DNA from: Bostrychus sinensis
Taxonomy: Eukaryota; Chordata; Actinopteri; Gobiiformes; Eleotridae
NCBI GenBank assembly: GCA_020698575.1
Contig: CM036240.1
Span: forward strand, 16,851,711-16,915,710
Reading direction: 5' to 3'
DNA: 64,000 nucleotides
Positions 12,401 through 23,033 of this stretch are shown here, one piece after another; the stretch's first letter is position 1; each line of letters starts with the position of its first letter. The notes under the pieces were generated by a model, which was not told the origin of the DNA, searched no databases, and saw only the letters and a list, made by a program, of their open reading frames with translations. Made by a program: the position numbers and the translations under genes.

Positions 12401-15400
12401 CAGGGGGAGATGCCAGACACTTCATTTACCCCACAATAACTCATTTAACCATCACACAAACTCCTTTTATTTAGGGTAAAAAAAGTTACTAAGTTCTGTT
12501 TTAAATGTGCCTGTCCATATAAAGTGATTGTTTCTGTTTCGGATAGTGTCATCTTAGCTACGTATCTTCCAGTATAACATGGATTAGAGCTTTGTTACCT
12601 TCTCCTTCCACCGTACACTTGCTGGGGTCCACTGTCTTTGCGTGGATTATGCCAACCACCGGGTAGCCCTCCACATCCCCAGGCTGGCTCTGCGGCCAAA
12701 AAGCAGATGCTACTGCTGTTGTCCACGCCTGCTGTTAACTGTGGGTCATAGCTGCTCTCGGACAGGTCTGTCAGTCTCTGCAGGGTCACTCCTTTAGCAC
12801 TGAGGATCTCCGCATCTGAACCACAACTCAGAAGTCTTTCAGCGAACTCCACCCCACCTCGCATGTCCAGCAGGTCCTGGCGCAGCTGAGCCCTCTGCAG
12901 GTGGAGCTGGTTTCTGGGAAAAGAGAGACAAAGAGGCTAAGTCACACATCAGAATAAATATGTACTAATCATAATATTTTTTATAATTTTTTTTTAATAT
13001 TTTTTATTTTTTATATTTATTATAATATCTTTTAGCATATCATGTGTTTTGTGTCTATTATAAAACTAACAGCAGCTACAAACTTTCGTGATCATTTAAG
13101 AATGAAGGATTTCAGTCCAAAATCCTCTTTCATTTTGGCTTCTTCCTTCTGGAGTTGCCACAGGAAATCATCTGCCTCCTAGCGTGCAGTGATATGTAAG
13201 ATTTGCTGTAGGATTTATGCACAATGCCCTTCCGTATGCAATCCTTTTCAATTATCTGGGCTTGGGACCGACACAAACACTAAATGGGCTTGTGACGCCC
13301 TGTGTCTGGATTATTTCAGGCAAAGTATCTCTAATTTGGTAATTCTTCACATATAAATCATTTTAGCTCCACACAAAAGCAAACCTGAAGGTTGAGGGCA
13401 ATGAATAGTGTACAGCAGTGGCTCCTAAAGTGGGGTCCGGGGGCCCACTGGGGGCCTCCAAGGTGCTGCAGGGGAGCCCCCAGAGATTGCCTACTTTAAG
13501 TACTTAAAAGGAAATTGAGTTGGAAATGAAGTACAGTTACATACGCCTTTAAAACTATTACTTTAAAATAGCTTTTAGCCAACAGTGAGTATATTTTTGT
13601 ATTAATGTTTTTTTATAGAAATATATGGAGAAAAACATGAAACAGTCTTTAGGAAAGGTTGAAGTTTTATTGCTGGAGGTTCACGTGGGATTTTCGAAAA
13701 TTTAAGGGGGCTGCAACAGTCTTGAGTTTGTAAATGGCTGGAGTACAGACAGCCATAGAACATTTATCAAAATCAACGGTTTCTCTTATTTTACCTGCAA
13801 CGCCAAACCTTAGTTGTTGTGTACCTGCGCTGGATGTGCAGTTCCTCTAAGCGCCGCAGCAGAGACAGACAGTGGGCTTCCACAGCACTGGCGTATCCTC
13901 GAGCAAACGCCCTCACCTCCTTCGCCACGTCCTCAACACATGACTGCAGTAAATCCTGGGATTCATCCACCTTTATTTGGACAGAGAGAAAAGATCAGAA
14001 AGCTTGTTACAAGACTAAGTTTTAAGCTCAATACCAGTTAATTACTTACAGCAGTGTTTCCCAACCAGGGGCACGCAAGCACTTTGGAGTCATTTCACAA
14101 TTTATTTCCAAGATGAAAAATATTTGCAATCTATTTATACTGAACTACTGAAACCTATGAAAGACAAGCTGTCTCTTGATAAAAAGGATGTGAAACTGCT
14201 TAAGATTATTATTAGAATATGATATTTTTGTTACATGTTTTTAGGTTTAATAGCTTGTTTCCAAGGCGAGTTATTAAAATTATTTACATTTTTCTTTGTA
14301 CTAAATTTGTTATGAGTTGAAGATAATTTTTTATTTAACTCTAAACATTGAAATATATAGTAAAATGAATGTAAAGAGGTTTCACTTGTTATATATATAT
14401 ATTATATATTTTATATTTTGTTTTAAAAGCAGGCAGATTATTACATACTTAAAATGACTGTACAAATAAATACAGACATTTTTTATTACAATTTTAAAGA
14501 ATTATTAACATGTATGAGTGTAGGGGGTACTCATGATAAGACAAAAAAGATAAAAAAAAAAAAAAAAGGTTGTGAACCACTGACTTACAGCACAGACTCT
14601 CCTCATTTACTCCTCATATTCAAACAATAACTTTGATTTTGACTGATTTTACGTTTACTACAAAAATTTAAAGTAACAGCAATTTTAAACCATATAGGGA
14701 TTGTTCCTAAACTCTATCCTCCTCTGTAATTCGCAGTAGTACCTTGTGAAGTGACTCCTCAAGCCGCTCCAGACGAGGACGCAGGTGGACAGAGACCAGC
14801 TCTTGGATGCGGTCTCCGTGGCGATCTACGACATCACACGTGGGACAGCAGTGGTGGTCCCGGTGCAGTGTGGCGGCGCACTCCAGGCAGACAGGAAGGT
14901 CGCAGGGCTCGCAGAAGAGGCGCAGCTCCTGACCGGGATGGAGGGAGCAGAGGACGGGACGACAGAGGCGACCGCGGGACTTTAACTCGTGTAGAGCCTG
15001 GACCGAGTGAGAGGCGGTACGCTTCTGACGCCTGGATCACAAAGAGGGATAGTTTAGGGCGACCTGGAACGCTTTACTTACACTGAATGAAAGCGCGCTG
15101 TTAGGAGATAAACGTAGAGAAATAGAAATCCCACATTTGCCTTGTGGCCAATGCTACCTTTCAAAATAACAGACAAGAGCTGCAGTTTTCTAACCATTTT
15201 ATTGTTGAAGGCAGTGAAATCTCTATCCTTGTCTCATTTTTGGTTCTACTTTACATAAAAACAAAGGAGGTTGTGTTTTGATTATGTTTTGTTTGTTAAT
15301 CTGTTACCAACATAATTAAAAAAGTTATTGATGAATAGAATCTATAATGGTCTGTTATAGGGCAAGCAAGTTTTTGGTGTGGACCTCACTGTTTAGGCCC

Positions 15401-16979
15401 TGGGATTTTTAAAGGATTTTTATCATTGTCAGATATGTCCAATTTTTTCTGCTAGCAACATAACTCAAAATGTTGGAGGCATATTTTCACTAAACTCTGA
15501 GGAAAAATGGGAAAAGGTACTAATGAATTACATGTTGGTGTGGTTCTGGATAACTGCCTAGATGCAGAGCGGGACTGTAATGCCTTGACGTCTGCTCTTT
15601 TGTGTCCTTAGTCAAATCATTTCTAAGGTTTGTGTTTTGAGGTAAAAAGTTGCATAGTATTGCTTTAAGGGAGCTAAATAATCACTTGGTGGTTAATATG
15701 TGCCATCTAGAGACTCAGTAGCTGGACTATCGTGTTTTTTTCTTTCCCATATTTTTTTTTTCTTATTACTTTTATTGGGGCTAATTAACTTTGGCTACTA
15801 CCACAGAAAAATCACATAAAAGAATGTCTTGCCCTTACCAATAGTCAGTAGTGGAAGAAGTAGTCAATATTTTTTACTTAAGTAAAAGTACAGATACAGG
15901 AGCACATATTTACTCAAGTAAGGGTATCACCTTAAAATTTCTACTTAAGTAAAATTATAAAATTACTTGCTTTTAAATGTACTTGCTTGTAAAAAAGTAA
16001 AAGTATTGCACACAGACGTGACAACTCATTAATCTGTTAAATGTGAGGGATTTTGCTGAATAATTGTACTGATAACTAATGAAACGAACAAACTGATGCA
16101 ACAGAAGAGACAGAATCTGTTGGTTAGGTCTTCTGTCTTTATTATTTTGATGTTTCTAAAGGAGTACTACTTTACTGTGTCTGTTATATTAAAGTACTGT
16201 GTGTCAATAATGAGGGTACAACAAAAATACATGATTTTAAACCAAAACTCAAAATACTTTGTACTTTAAACCAACTCCAATATCTAGTGCACTAAAAAGT
16301 ATTGAAGTAAAAGTACTTCTTGTAAAATTTACTCACGTAAATTGCAGATAAAAATAAAAATTTAACTTAAGCAAAGAAATGTATGTACTTTTACTTTGTT
16401 ACATTCCACCAGTACCAGTAGTTTGTTTAATAGTGAAGTCAAGCCTAAAGTTTGTGAATGTTTTTTCTCCCGAATAAGTAACCCACAGAGGACCTGCCCT
16501 TACCTATGAGCCTGGCAGCAGAACGCGCACAGGTTGAGGGCGCAGATCTCACAGCGGCTCTCGGCGGCCCCCTCCCCGCACAGGTCACAGGACAGCGGGC
16601 CGTCGGTCATCAGGGTCTCCAGGAACACCTCGTCCAGCGCCAGGTGGTCTGTGCTGAGCCCGGCCGGTCCCGAGGCGGGCAGGTCCACCTCGGAGTCGCA
16701 GTCCGGACAGAGTACAGTGACCGTGACTGACGCCTCACTACTACCACCACCGCGTTTCACCGCTCTGTCCCGGGACGTGGAGGAGGTAGGGGACAGCGAG
16801 AAGGGCTCCAGCTGGGCGATACAGTCCGAGCAGAAGGTGTGGAGACAGGGAAGGATTTTGGGATCCCGAAAGAGGCGTTTGCACACATTACACACCGCCC
16901 TCGCGTTCACCTTTGTCCCGTTTAGTCCTTTTTCCGACTTTACGATTGTTTGGCCCACGTTGTCTTGCTGTTCAGACAT
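6470..16979 (-). CDS. trim45: TRIM45-like RING/B-box/filamin E3 ligase, two frame breaks
   Basis: Eight exons (minus): 16979-16504, 15031-14743, 13970-13825, 12913-12599, 9295-9165, 8096-7982, 7667-7541, 6624-6470, all GT-AG with compatible phases. Domains run RING (CNVC...CLHTFC...CPDC), two B-boxes, coiled coil and filamin-type Ig repeat, with the conserved tail GCGHGHKGHPG and C-terminal LRTVEL. Ignoring two inserted bases the product is about 583 residues, close to human TRIM45 (580). TRIM45 is known as a ubiquitin ligase that dampens MAPK and NF-kB signalling. The start at 16979 (MSEQQ) is preferred over an in-frame Met at 17021 because the family begins MSE. One extra base near 12694-12700 and another near 9241-9243 shift the frame; as read, translation would stop at 9280-9282 after about 413 codons, losing the filamin domain. 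These may be real or assembly indels. Confidence 0.93.
8126..9093. mobile_element. hAT-type non-autonomous transposon (968 bp) in trim45 intron
   Basis: Perfect 8-bp duplications ATAGAAAC flank the element (8118-8125, 9094-9101). Terminal inverted repeats read TAAGGGTGCTCCGATC and its complement. The sub-terminal regions are packed with GATCGGC / GATCACCGATC motifs on both sides, as expected of transposase binding sites. The interior shows only short frames and no recognisable transposase. It lies in the intron between the exons at 9165-9295 and 7982-8096. Confidence 0.9.
9296..12598. other. Long trim45 intron with repeats
   Basis: This 3.3-kb intron lies between the coiled-coil exon and the first filamin exon. 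It contains a pair of diverged direct repeats (about 9990-10230 and 11840-12030, sharing 'gactttatagccatcta' and 'ccaaaaaca' blocks) and a GTA-rich triplet tract near 11100-11165. A 77-codon minus-strand frame with hydrophobic segments at 12030-12263 is not supported as a gene. Confidence 0.6.
13416..13740 (+). mobile_element. hAT-type MITE, copy 2 (325 bp) in trim45 intron
   Basis: The element begins CAGTGGCTCCTAAAGTGGGG and ends AAATGGCTG. The flanking octamers GTGTACAG and GAGTACAG (13408-13415, 13741-13748) match with one difference. It is the same family as 3324-3644 but inverted, sharing the 'gggtcc...gggcccac' head and the 'aatttaaggggg' tail. It sits between trim45 exons 3 and 4. Confidence 0.82.
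14052..14582. mobile_element. hAT-type MITE (531 bp) in trim45 intron
   Basis: The perfect 8-bp duplication ACTTACAG lies on both sides (14044-14051, 14583-14590). Ends read CAGTGTTTCCCAACC and GGTTGTGAACCACTG, a typical hAT inverted repeat. The interior is AT-rich and non-coding, ending in a 15-base A run. It sits between trim45 exons 2 and 3. Confidence 0.88.
15846..16414. mobile_element. hAT-type MITE, second 'CAGTRGTGGAA' copy in trim45 intron 1
   Basis: The left end CAGTAGTGGAAGAAGT and right end TACATTCCACCAGTA resemble the element at 5222-5672, as does the interior ('aagtaaaagtacagata'). The flanks CCAATAGT and CCAGTAGT give an imperfect 8-bp duplication. It lies in the first trim45 intron. 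Confidence 0.72.
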
Positions 16980-17349
16980 CGTGACCACTCGGGACAAACC
17001 CCCCTCCAAAAACCAAGCCAAAAACTTCAGCAGAACCTCAGGACATTAACCTTTTCTAAGTCAGTGCACTTATTAACTTTGCTGCTGATTAAATTCCTGC
17101 GGTCACTCCCGGAGTCTTTCATGCAGAAGTGGGTTGCGTTCACTGTTGATGGGACATTTGACACCCCACTCAGCTCCAGACCAATGGGAGCCTCTGGAGG
17201 CCTATACGGGGTGGACCTAAACTACCCCCTCTAGAGGCAGGACCATGAACTGTGGACAAGTTTGTATGCACGCTTTATGTTTCTCACAAGATAATTAGAC
17301 TCTGAGTTAGCCAGGTTTTTAGTTCTGAGCTTCTTTCTTTTGGTGGAAA

Positions 17350-17670
17350 CACATTAGACTGGTTTAGTCCTGGTTTAATCCTGGTTTAGTCCTGCTTTAA
17401 ACCTAGTTTTGTCCTTGTTTTGTACTGGTTTAGACCTGGTTTTGTCATAATTTAGTCCTGGTTTAGACTTGGTTTAGGCCTGGTTTAGTCCTGCTTTAAA
17501 CCTGGTTTTGTCCTAGTTTAGTCCTGGTTTAAACCTTGTTTAGTCCTGGTTTATACCTGGTTTGGGCCTGGTTTAGTCTTGGTTTTGTCCTAATTTAGTC
17601 CTGGTTTATACATGGATTAGACCTGGTTTAGACCTGGTTTGGGCCTGGCTAAATCAGGTCTAAACCAGCC
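17350..17670. repeat. 11-bp minisatellite (TGGTTTAGTCC)n
   Basis: Roughly 28 imperfect head-to-tail copies of an 11-base unit, consensus TGGTTTAGTCC, are visible with frequent T/A/C substitutions at fixed places. The last unit is followed by a short inverted copy ('aggtctaaaccagcc'). It lies about 350 bp upstream of the trim45 start. Variation between individuals is expected for such an array; an effect on trim45 is untested. Confidence 0.9.
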
Positions 17671-18308
17671 AGGAGTCATTAATAGTTTAGTATGACTTGT
17701 AACATTGTGTAGACCTTGGTAAAAATTAATAAATAGTGATAAATAAATAAATAAAATAAAAAATAGAAATGTTTGGCATAGTAGGTCTACTCTAAAGGCA
17801 GAAATGACAAAAACACATGACAACATCTTAACAACAGAAGCCTATTAAAAAAAAAAAAAGCATGAGAAATGAGCAAACGACTTAGATTATTACATCTGGC
17901 TTACCTAGCTATTTAAATGAGCTGTTTTTGTTTTTTAATTAAATAATAACCACCTGCCTAGCCAAAACCAACCCCTAAACAAATATGTCACCTCAGTAAA
18001 AAAAACACTATATTTTTGGAATGGCAAATTTCTGCAAAAAAAAAAAAAAAAGTTAGTAGGGCATTTCAATAGATAAGTACAAAACATATTAACAAAAGAA
18101 CAGCACGCAACAACATAAAAAAAAGAGGCCATTGTTATACAGTTTATTCCAAATACATAGATATATAAATAATTTAAATAATTTTTTAAATAACCTCAGG
18201 GAACGTGGAATAGCCAAATGCTAATTTATGTGTAAAATGTTGGAAAGGAATAATTGGAAACTTGAAATGTTCATCAAGCATCGTAATATTTTTGGCTTCA
18301 TAATACTG

Positions 18309-18314
18309 TTTATT
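18309..18314 (-). promoter_or_regulatory. Probable vtcn1 polyadenylation signal
   Basis: A canonical AATAAA lies on the minus strand 165 bp beyond the vtcn1 stop codon, the nearest canonical hexamer found there. Confidence 0.5.
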
Positions 18315-18478
18315 GGGAAAATATGTCTTCAGTTGAGGGGGCAGCTGATATATAGTTATAGTATAGTTTTTTGGGTTATGGAGGTCCAGAAGTAGACAGT
18401 AGGATCTTCAAAGCTGAGTGTTACTGTACTAAATTAGTTGATGAAGCTCGGTTTCTTCTCCACTGAGCAAATAAAGCA

Positions 18479-21400
18479 TTATAAAGACAGTGAGATGGTC
18501 AGGCCAATCCATAGGACAGTGCTCATAACGTTCAGATGAATTGACGGCTGCAGTAACAATGATGCTTTGTTGTTGTAGAAGTAGGTTTGCTGTATAACCC
18601 CAGAGCCTGAAATGTATCAAAAAATGTTCATAAAATTGTGGGAAAAAGTAAAAGTCATACTTAAATCATACTGAATTTGAATGCGTACCTGTAATAGTTG
18701 CCTCAGAAACGGCAACCTTCAGCTCATTCTTGATTCTCAGTGTATAGGTATCACTAATGTTTATTGGCTGTAGTAAACTTTTCACACTGTATATACCAGC
18801 ACTGTTTGCTTTGAGGCTTGTGCTCCCATTCAGGACCCTCCCGCTGTGGTCCGACCAGATCACACTGGGCTCAGGAAACCATCGCTCTGCTACAGCTATC
18901 AAAGTGTTGTTTAATAATGTGAATGATGGTGCTGAAAAGGCTGAGGGAAAAACAAACAAAAATAAAAATAATTTGAAAGTTGCATTAGAAAGACACTACG
19001 GTATTCAAAAATCGTTGAGCGTAAAAAGTGGGGCCAAAAACGATAAGGCACACACTGGGTCCTAAGATAACACCAGTTGAGAACCACTAATGGACTATAA
19101 CTAATGATAAAAAATGTGCCAAATATTGAACACTGAGTTTTATTGCAGTCTTAATTGTTGTTGTTAATTGTTATTGTAATGTTTTAAGTGTAACCAGGAG
19201 CTGAAAAGGTGATCACAAACACGCTTTGAGTTTGGCCAAGACAAACAGTGTGTAATGAACTTTATACAACCTTAGATCAAAAGAAAAGACATTGTGTAAC
19301 AATTGTTTCCTTTTGGGTAATAAAAACAGATTGAGTTTAAACAACTATTTGTTTGTAACCGTGGAAACATAATTTTATCACCTAAGAGCAAAAATGTGTG
19401 GACTGTATTTAGTACAATGGCTTGCAGTGTAAATGTGTAGACGGAGAAGTAGTCTGAGAGCTAATCATCTGTTCTCATGTCTGTGGATCCCAAACCCAGG
19501 GCAGAGACCCCAAAGTGCGCCAGAGGAGACCCCAATAAAATTTAACTTGCTTTAAAAAATCCAGACAAAAAAAAATCTAAAATCTTATCACAAAAAATTA
19601 TACTTAAACAAGAAAACTAGTCTAAAGAGATCCAAAACACTAAAGAAAACACCAAACCAAAATTGCTAAAATCAAAATTGTGTCTCTTTTGAAATATGGA
19701 TGCCATGAAAAACCACTGGAAGAACATCACGAGGTCTTAGTGCCTGAAAGTCCAGCTGCAATGCAATTCTTTCACATTTACCTCAAGATACCACATGATA
19801 AAACCAACTGAAAACTCTATCACTGTGTCCTAAACCCAAAACAAAAGCACAATTGAGTCAGGAAAATCTGGAAAGTCTAGCCCTCCTTACCTCCAGTTCG
19901 TAGGTGGATAGTTACTGACCCTCCTCCGGCACTACTGCTGATGCTGCAGGTGTAGTCTCCCTGGTCCTCTCTCCTCACAGCGGTCAGCAGCAGAGAGGCG
20001 TTCCCCAGTATCAAAGCTTCAGGAAACAGCTGTGCTCTGCCTTTAAACTGTGGGCTCTGGTTCGTCAGGTCTGCACCTCCATTCTCAAACCGGTAAACAA
20101 CGCCAGTCAGACCCTTCTTCTCCCAGGTTACAGACATGCGGGGCACTCTGGTGGTGTCTGTGTGCAGGTAACAGCTGAGGAGCTGGTTCTCATCCAGGTT
20201 GCCCACAGGGGACTTGTCCAAACTTAGTGCAGATGATGTTTTTCCTACAGTACAGTCAAACACACATTGTACTGAATAATACATGTTGATAAATTTCCTT
20301 CATGGAGTTTTTGGTTTGTTGGTTTGTTTGTGTGTTGGCAAGATAAAATAAAAAGTAATGAGCCCTATTTTTATGTAATTTTCAGTGAGTAAGGGGCAGA
20401 GGAAGAAATTATTACTTTTGGTGTGGATTCAGACTTTTTAAAAGGAGTCTGTACCATTGCAAAATAGAGCCACAACAACTAACTTCAGCCACTAGGGGTC
20501 ATTAAAAACACAAATGATTAGTTGTAGTGGTTGGTTAGGCTTTGTGCCTACATGGATAAAGCATTTACCACTGAACTAGAAGATCACCTGTTGGAGCCTA
20601 AGACTAGGCACTATATTGTTATCATTGTGAGATAGGGTCAAGGCCTTGGTAGAGGTTTGGGGGCTCCTAGTTTAACACATTAACAGAAGCAACTTTAAAA
20701 AGTCATTATACTGTATTATTGGGGAGGTGTTCCGGGCATGTCCCACCAGGAGGAGGCCCTGGGGAAGACCTAGGACACGCTGGAGGGACTATATCTCTCA
20801 GCTGGCTGGAGATGCCTTAGGATTCCCCCGGAGGAGCTGGAGGAAGTGTCTGAGGCAAGGGAAGTCTGGGCTTCTTTACTTAGACTGCTGCCCCCCTTGA
20901 CTCATTCCCAGATAAGCAGTAGAAGATGGATGGATATACTGTATTATTCATCATTATATTTTGAAGAACATGTTACAGTATGTAGGGAAGAGTTCATTAT
21001 GGTTTTAAGATCAAAGTTTGAAGAAACTTTCAGTACTTTCAGTTCAAAAATATAAACAATAATTCTGCTTTTTATTGCCTTGTCCTGACTTTTTTGAGAT
21101 GTGTTGCTACCATCAACTTAGCAATGACATTTTCTTGAAATGGCAAAATATCCTTAAAAACAAACCCCAGATAATGAGAAGTGATAATACATCAGGTTGA
21201 CTTTAGGTCATTAGTTATATTACTTATTACTTACTTATTATTAGTTATATATTAGTTATATTACCTACAGTGCTTTCACTGTTTATAGGGAAAGTAGGAA
21301 AGGAACAGGTTTATGTTAAATATTATGATAGGATAATCAGGTCTTTCTTGTGATATCTATCAGTTTATTTGCTATTTGCCATAAGCATCAGTTAGCAAAT

Positions 21401-22501
21401 ATGATAGGCCTTTAAGCAAATAGTCTCACTGTCAGGACCCAGGCAAACTGAAAAGTACTAGTATATTTTGTATAACATTGCTTACCAAAGACAAACTCTT
21501 CAGTTCCTATTCTTGAAAATGAATGACTTGTGCTCTAGTGCAGTGTAAGAGGAAAAAAGGGGGGAAAAGGGACTTACCAGAAAACGCACAGGCTAAAATG
21601 ATGATGATAAGCCCCGAAACTACGATGATCAGGAACACCATGCTGCACAGAGAGAAAGACAAACATGTCTGTCAGCAGGTATTTGCAAAGTCAACAGTCT
21701 CCAGCAGGTTTTGAACAAGTAAAACTACAGATAAAGTCTTTAATTATATGTGTTTTGATTTCACGTATAAATGCATACAGGCTGAGCTGCTGCAAACATG
21801 CAACAAAATGCACTGGACTTCAATATCATGCTAATTGTTCTATCTCTATTGTTTGATTGTACTTGATTATTATTGGGCTTATATTCGGGTACAGGTCTAT
21901 ATACTAAATCTGTGTTTCTAAAGGGTGGTCAGAACCAAAAGTAGGTTGCGGCGGGCTTTAATATTGTTTTAAAAATCATGTTGTTTAAAGTCTAACTATT
22001 GTTTTAATTAAATAAAATTTTGATTTTTAATATTTAGCTGTGAACCACTATCCTAATACATTCTTATAATGATTATTGTATACTTAGCTGATAGCATACA
22101 CATAAGAAGAATGAAGAATGGCTTTTATTGTTTTTGCACACAGTACCCATTATCCATTTATTATATTGAACAACAAAATTACAGACATCCCGTTAGTAGA
22201 ATCTCAATTTATATAAAAAGCAGATGCACAAAAAAAGTTAAGAACAAAAACTACTTCCTCTCAAAAATATAAAAAAAAATTCTGCTTTTTATTGCCTTGT
22301 CCTGACTTTTTTGAGATGTGTTGCTACCATCAACTTAGCAATGACATTTTTTTTTTAAATGGCAAAATACCTTTCAACACCTGCTATATTTTATGGTTAT
22401 GGTCTATTGTGAATAAAATATCATTTTGAGAGGTGTCTATTTTTTTAGTGCATGGAAAGTGTCACGTACCTGTAGAAGATGATCTGGCCCAGTGAAGCCA
22501 T
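18479..22501 (-). CDS. vtcn1: B7-H4 (V-set T-cell activation inhibitor) orthologue
   Basis: Five exons (minus): 22501-22470, 21642-21578, 20244-19891, 18940-18689, 18606-18479, all GT-AG, total 276 residues against 282 in human. The start MASLGQIIF is nearly identical to human MASLGQILF and leads into a hydrophobic signal/anchor. Exon 3 is the V-set domain with both disulfide cysteines (LLSC, DYTC) and the conserved EALILGNASL block. Exon 4 is the membrane-proximal C-type domain (RWFPEPSVIW) but lacks both canonical cysteines. Exon 5 ends in a hydrophobic tail (VLWIGLTISLSL) fitting a GPI signal or short membrane anchor. In mammals VTCN1 is a surface ligand that inhibits T cells and lies beside TRIM45, as here. 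Function in this fish is inferred from homology. Confidence 0.93.
20715..20937 (+). mobile_element. LINE 3' tail (fish RTE/Rex type) in vtcn1 intron 2
   Basis: This segment has the familiar fish LINE 3' UTR: 'gttccgggcatgtcccacc', 'aggacacgctggaggga', 'gaggagctggaggaagtg' and a GATGGATGGAT end. Only the tail is present, so it is a 5'-truncated copy. I lean towards the RTE/Rex3 family, but a repeat-library search is needed to choose between RTE and Rex1. Confidence 0.7.
21042..21157 (+). repeat. Direct repeat, copy A (vtcn1 intron 2)
   Basis: A block of about 110 bp beginning TCAAAAATATAAA and running through 'ttttattgccttgtcctga' recurs almost unchanged at 22261-22370, about 1.2 kb away. The copies lie on either side of vtcn1 exon 2. 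The high identity suggests recent insertion of a dispersed element or a local duplication. Confidence 0.75.
22261..22370 (+). repeat. Direct repeat, copy B (vtcn1 intron 1)
   Basis: This is the partner of 21042-21157. It differs mainly by poly-A and poly-T length changes. Unequal recombination between the two would delete vtcn1 exon 2, which encodes the hydrophobic leader. Confidence 0.75.
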
Positions 22502-23033
22502 CTCTCCCTCACAACAGAATATGGATCTCCTTTGGTTAAAACAACATCTTATTCCCTTTGAACTCTTAAAATAACCCTTAAATAATTCACAGACATGTTC
22601 AGATCAACAAGAGCGTTTCCAGTGTGCTACAGCATTTTTGAACACAACCCCAAGAGTAAACATTACTTTCAAGGTGTGTAGGTGTGTATTACCAGTGTTT
22701 TGTGAAAGGCGTGTCTTTTGTGCTGTTTTAAGGATTCTGTGACATTTAAAAGGGCAGAGTCTTAAAACATATCATGCATGACAGATAAGGCGAGACGTGT
22801 GTGAGTGACTTATTATTTTAAAACTGTTTATAAAAGGCGCAGTAGGACCAGGGTCAAGATCAAAAAAATACTACCACCACAAAAGACACAGAGGAAAGAA
22901 CAAATGTGGTTGTTTATTTTTGAAAATTACCAAATAATTTATAGCTAATGTTGGATACTATTGATTTAATCCAGCCACAGGGGCTCACAAACCATAAAAC
23001 CTCTGGCATCAAATCTCTATCAAATCACTAGAC

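Larger units (their letters stand above)
17022..18478. other. Spacer between vtcn1 and trim45
   Basis: This is the promoter side of trim45 and the 3' side of vtcn1. The first few hundred bases upstream of trim45 carry no TATA-like element I trust. It contains the 11-bp minisatellite listed separately, poly-A runs (about 17846-17858 and 18037-18051), and the probable vtcn1 polyadenylation signal. Confidence 0.6.

Noticed and set aside
13814..15086. Plus-strand frames at 13814-14041 and 14751-15086
   Set aside because: Both are antisense shadows of trim45 exons 3 and 2.
16980..17021. Upstream in-frame Met for trim45 (MAWFLEGG...)
   Set aside because: TRIM45 proteins begin with MSE-like sequence; the ATG at 16979 matches this and the extra 14 residues have no counterpart.
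16534..17049. 171-codon plus-strand frame opposite trim45 exon 1
   Set aside because: It is the antisense shadow of a GC-rich coding exon; no protein family matches.
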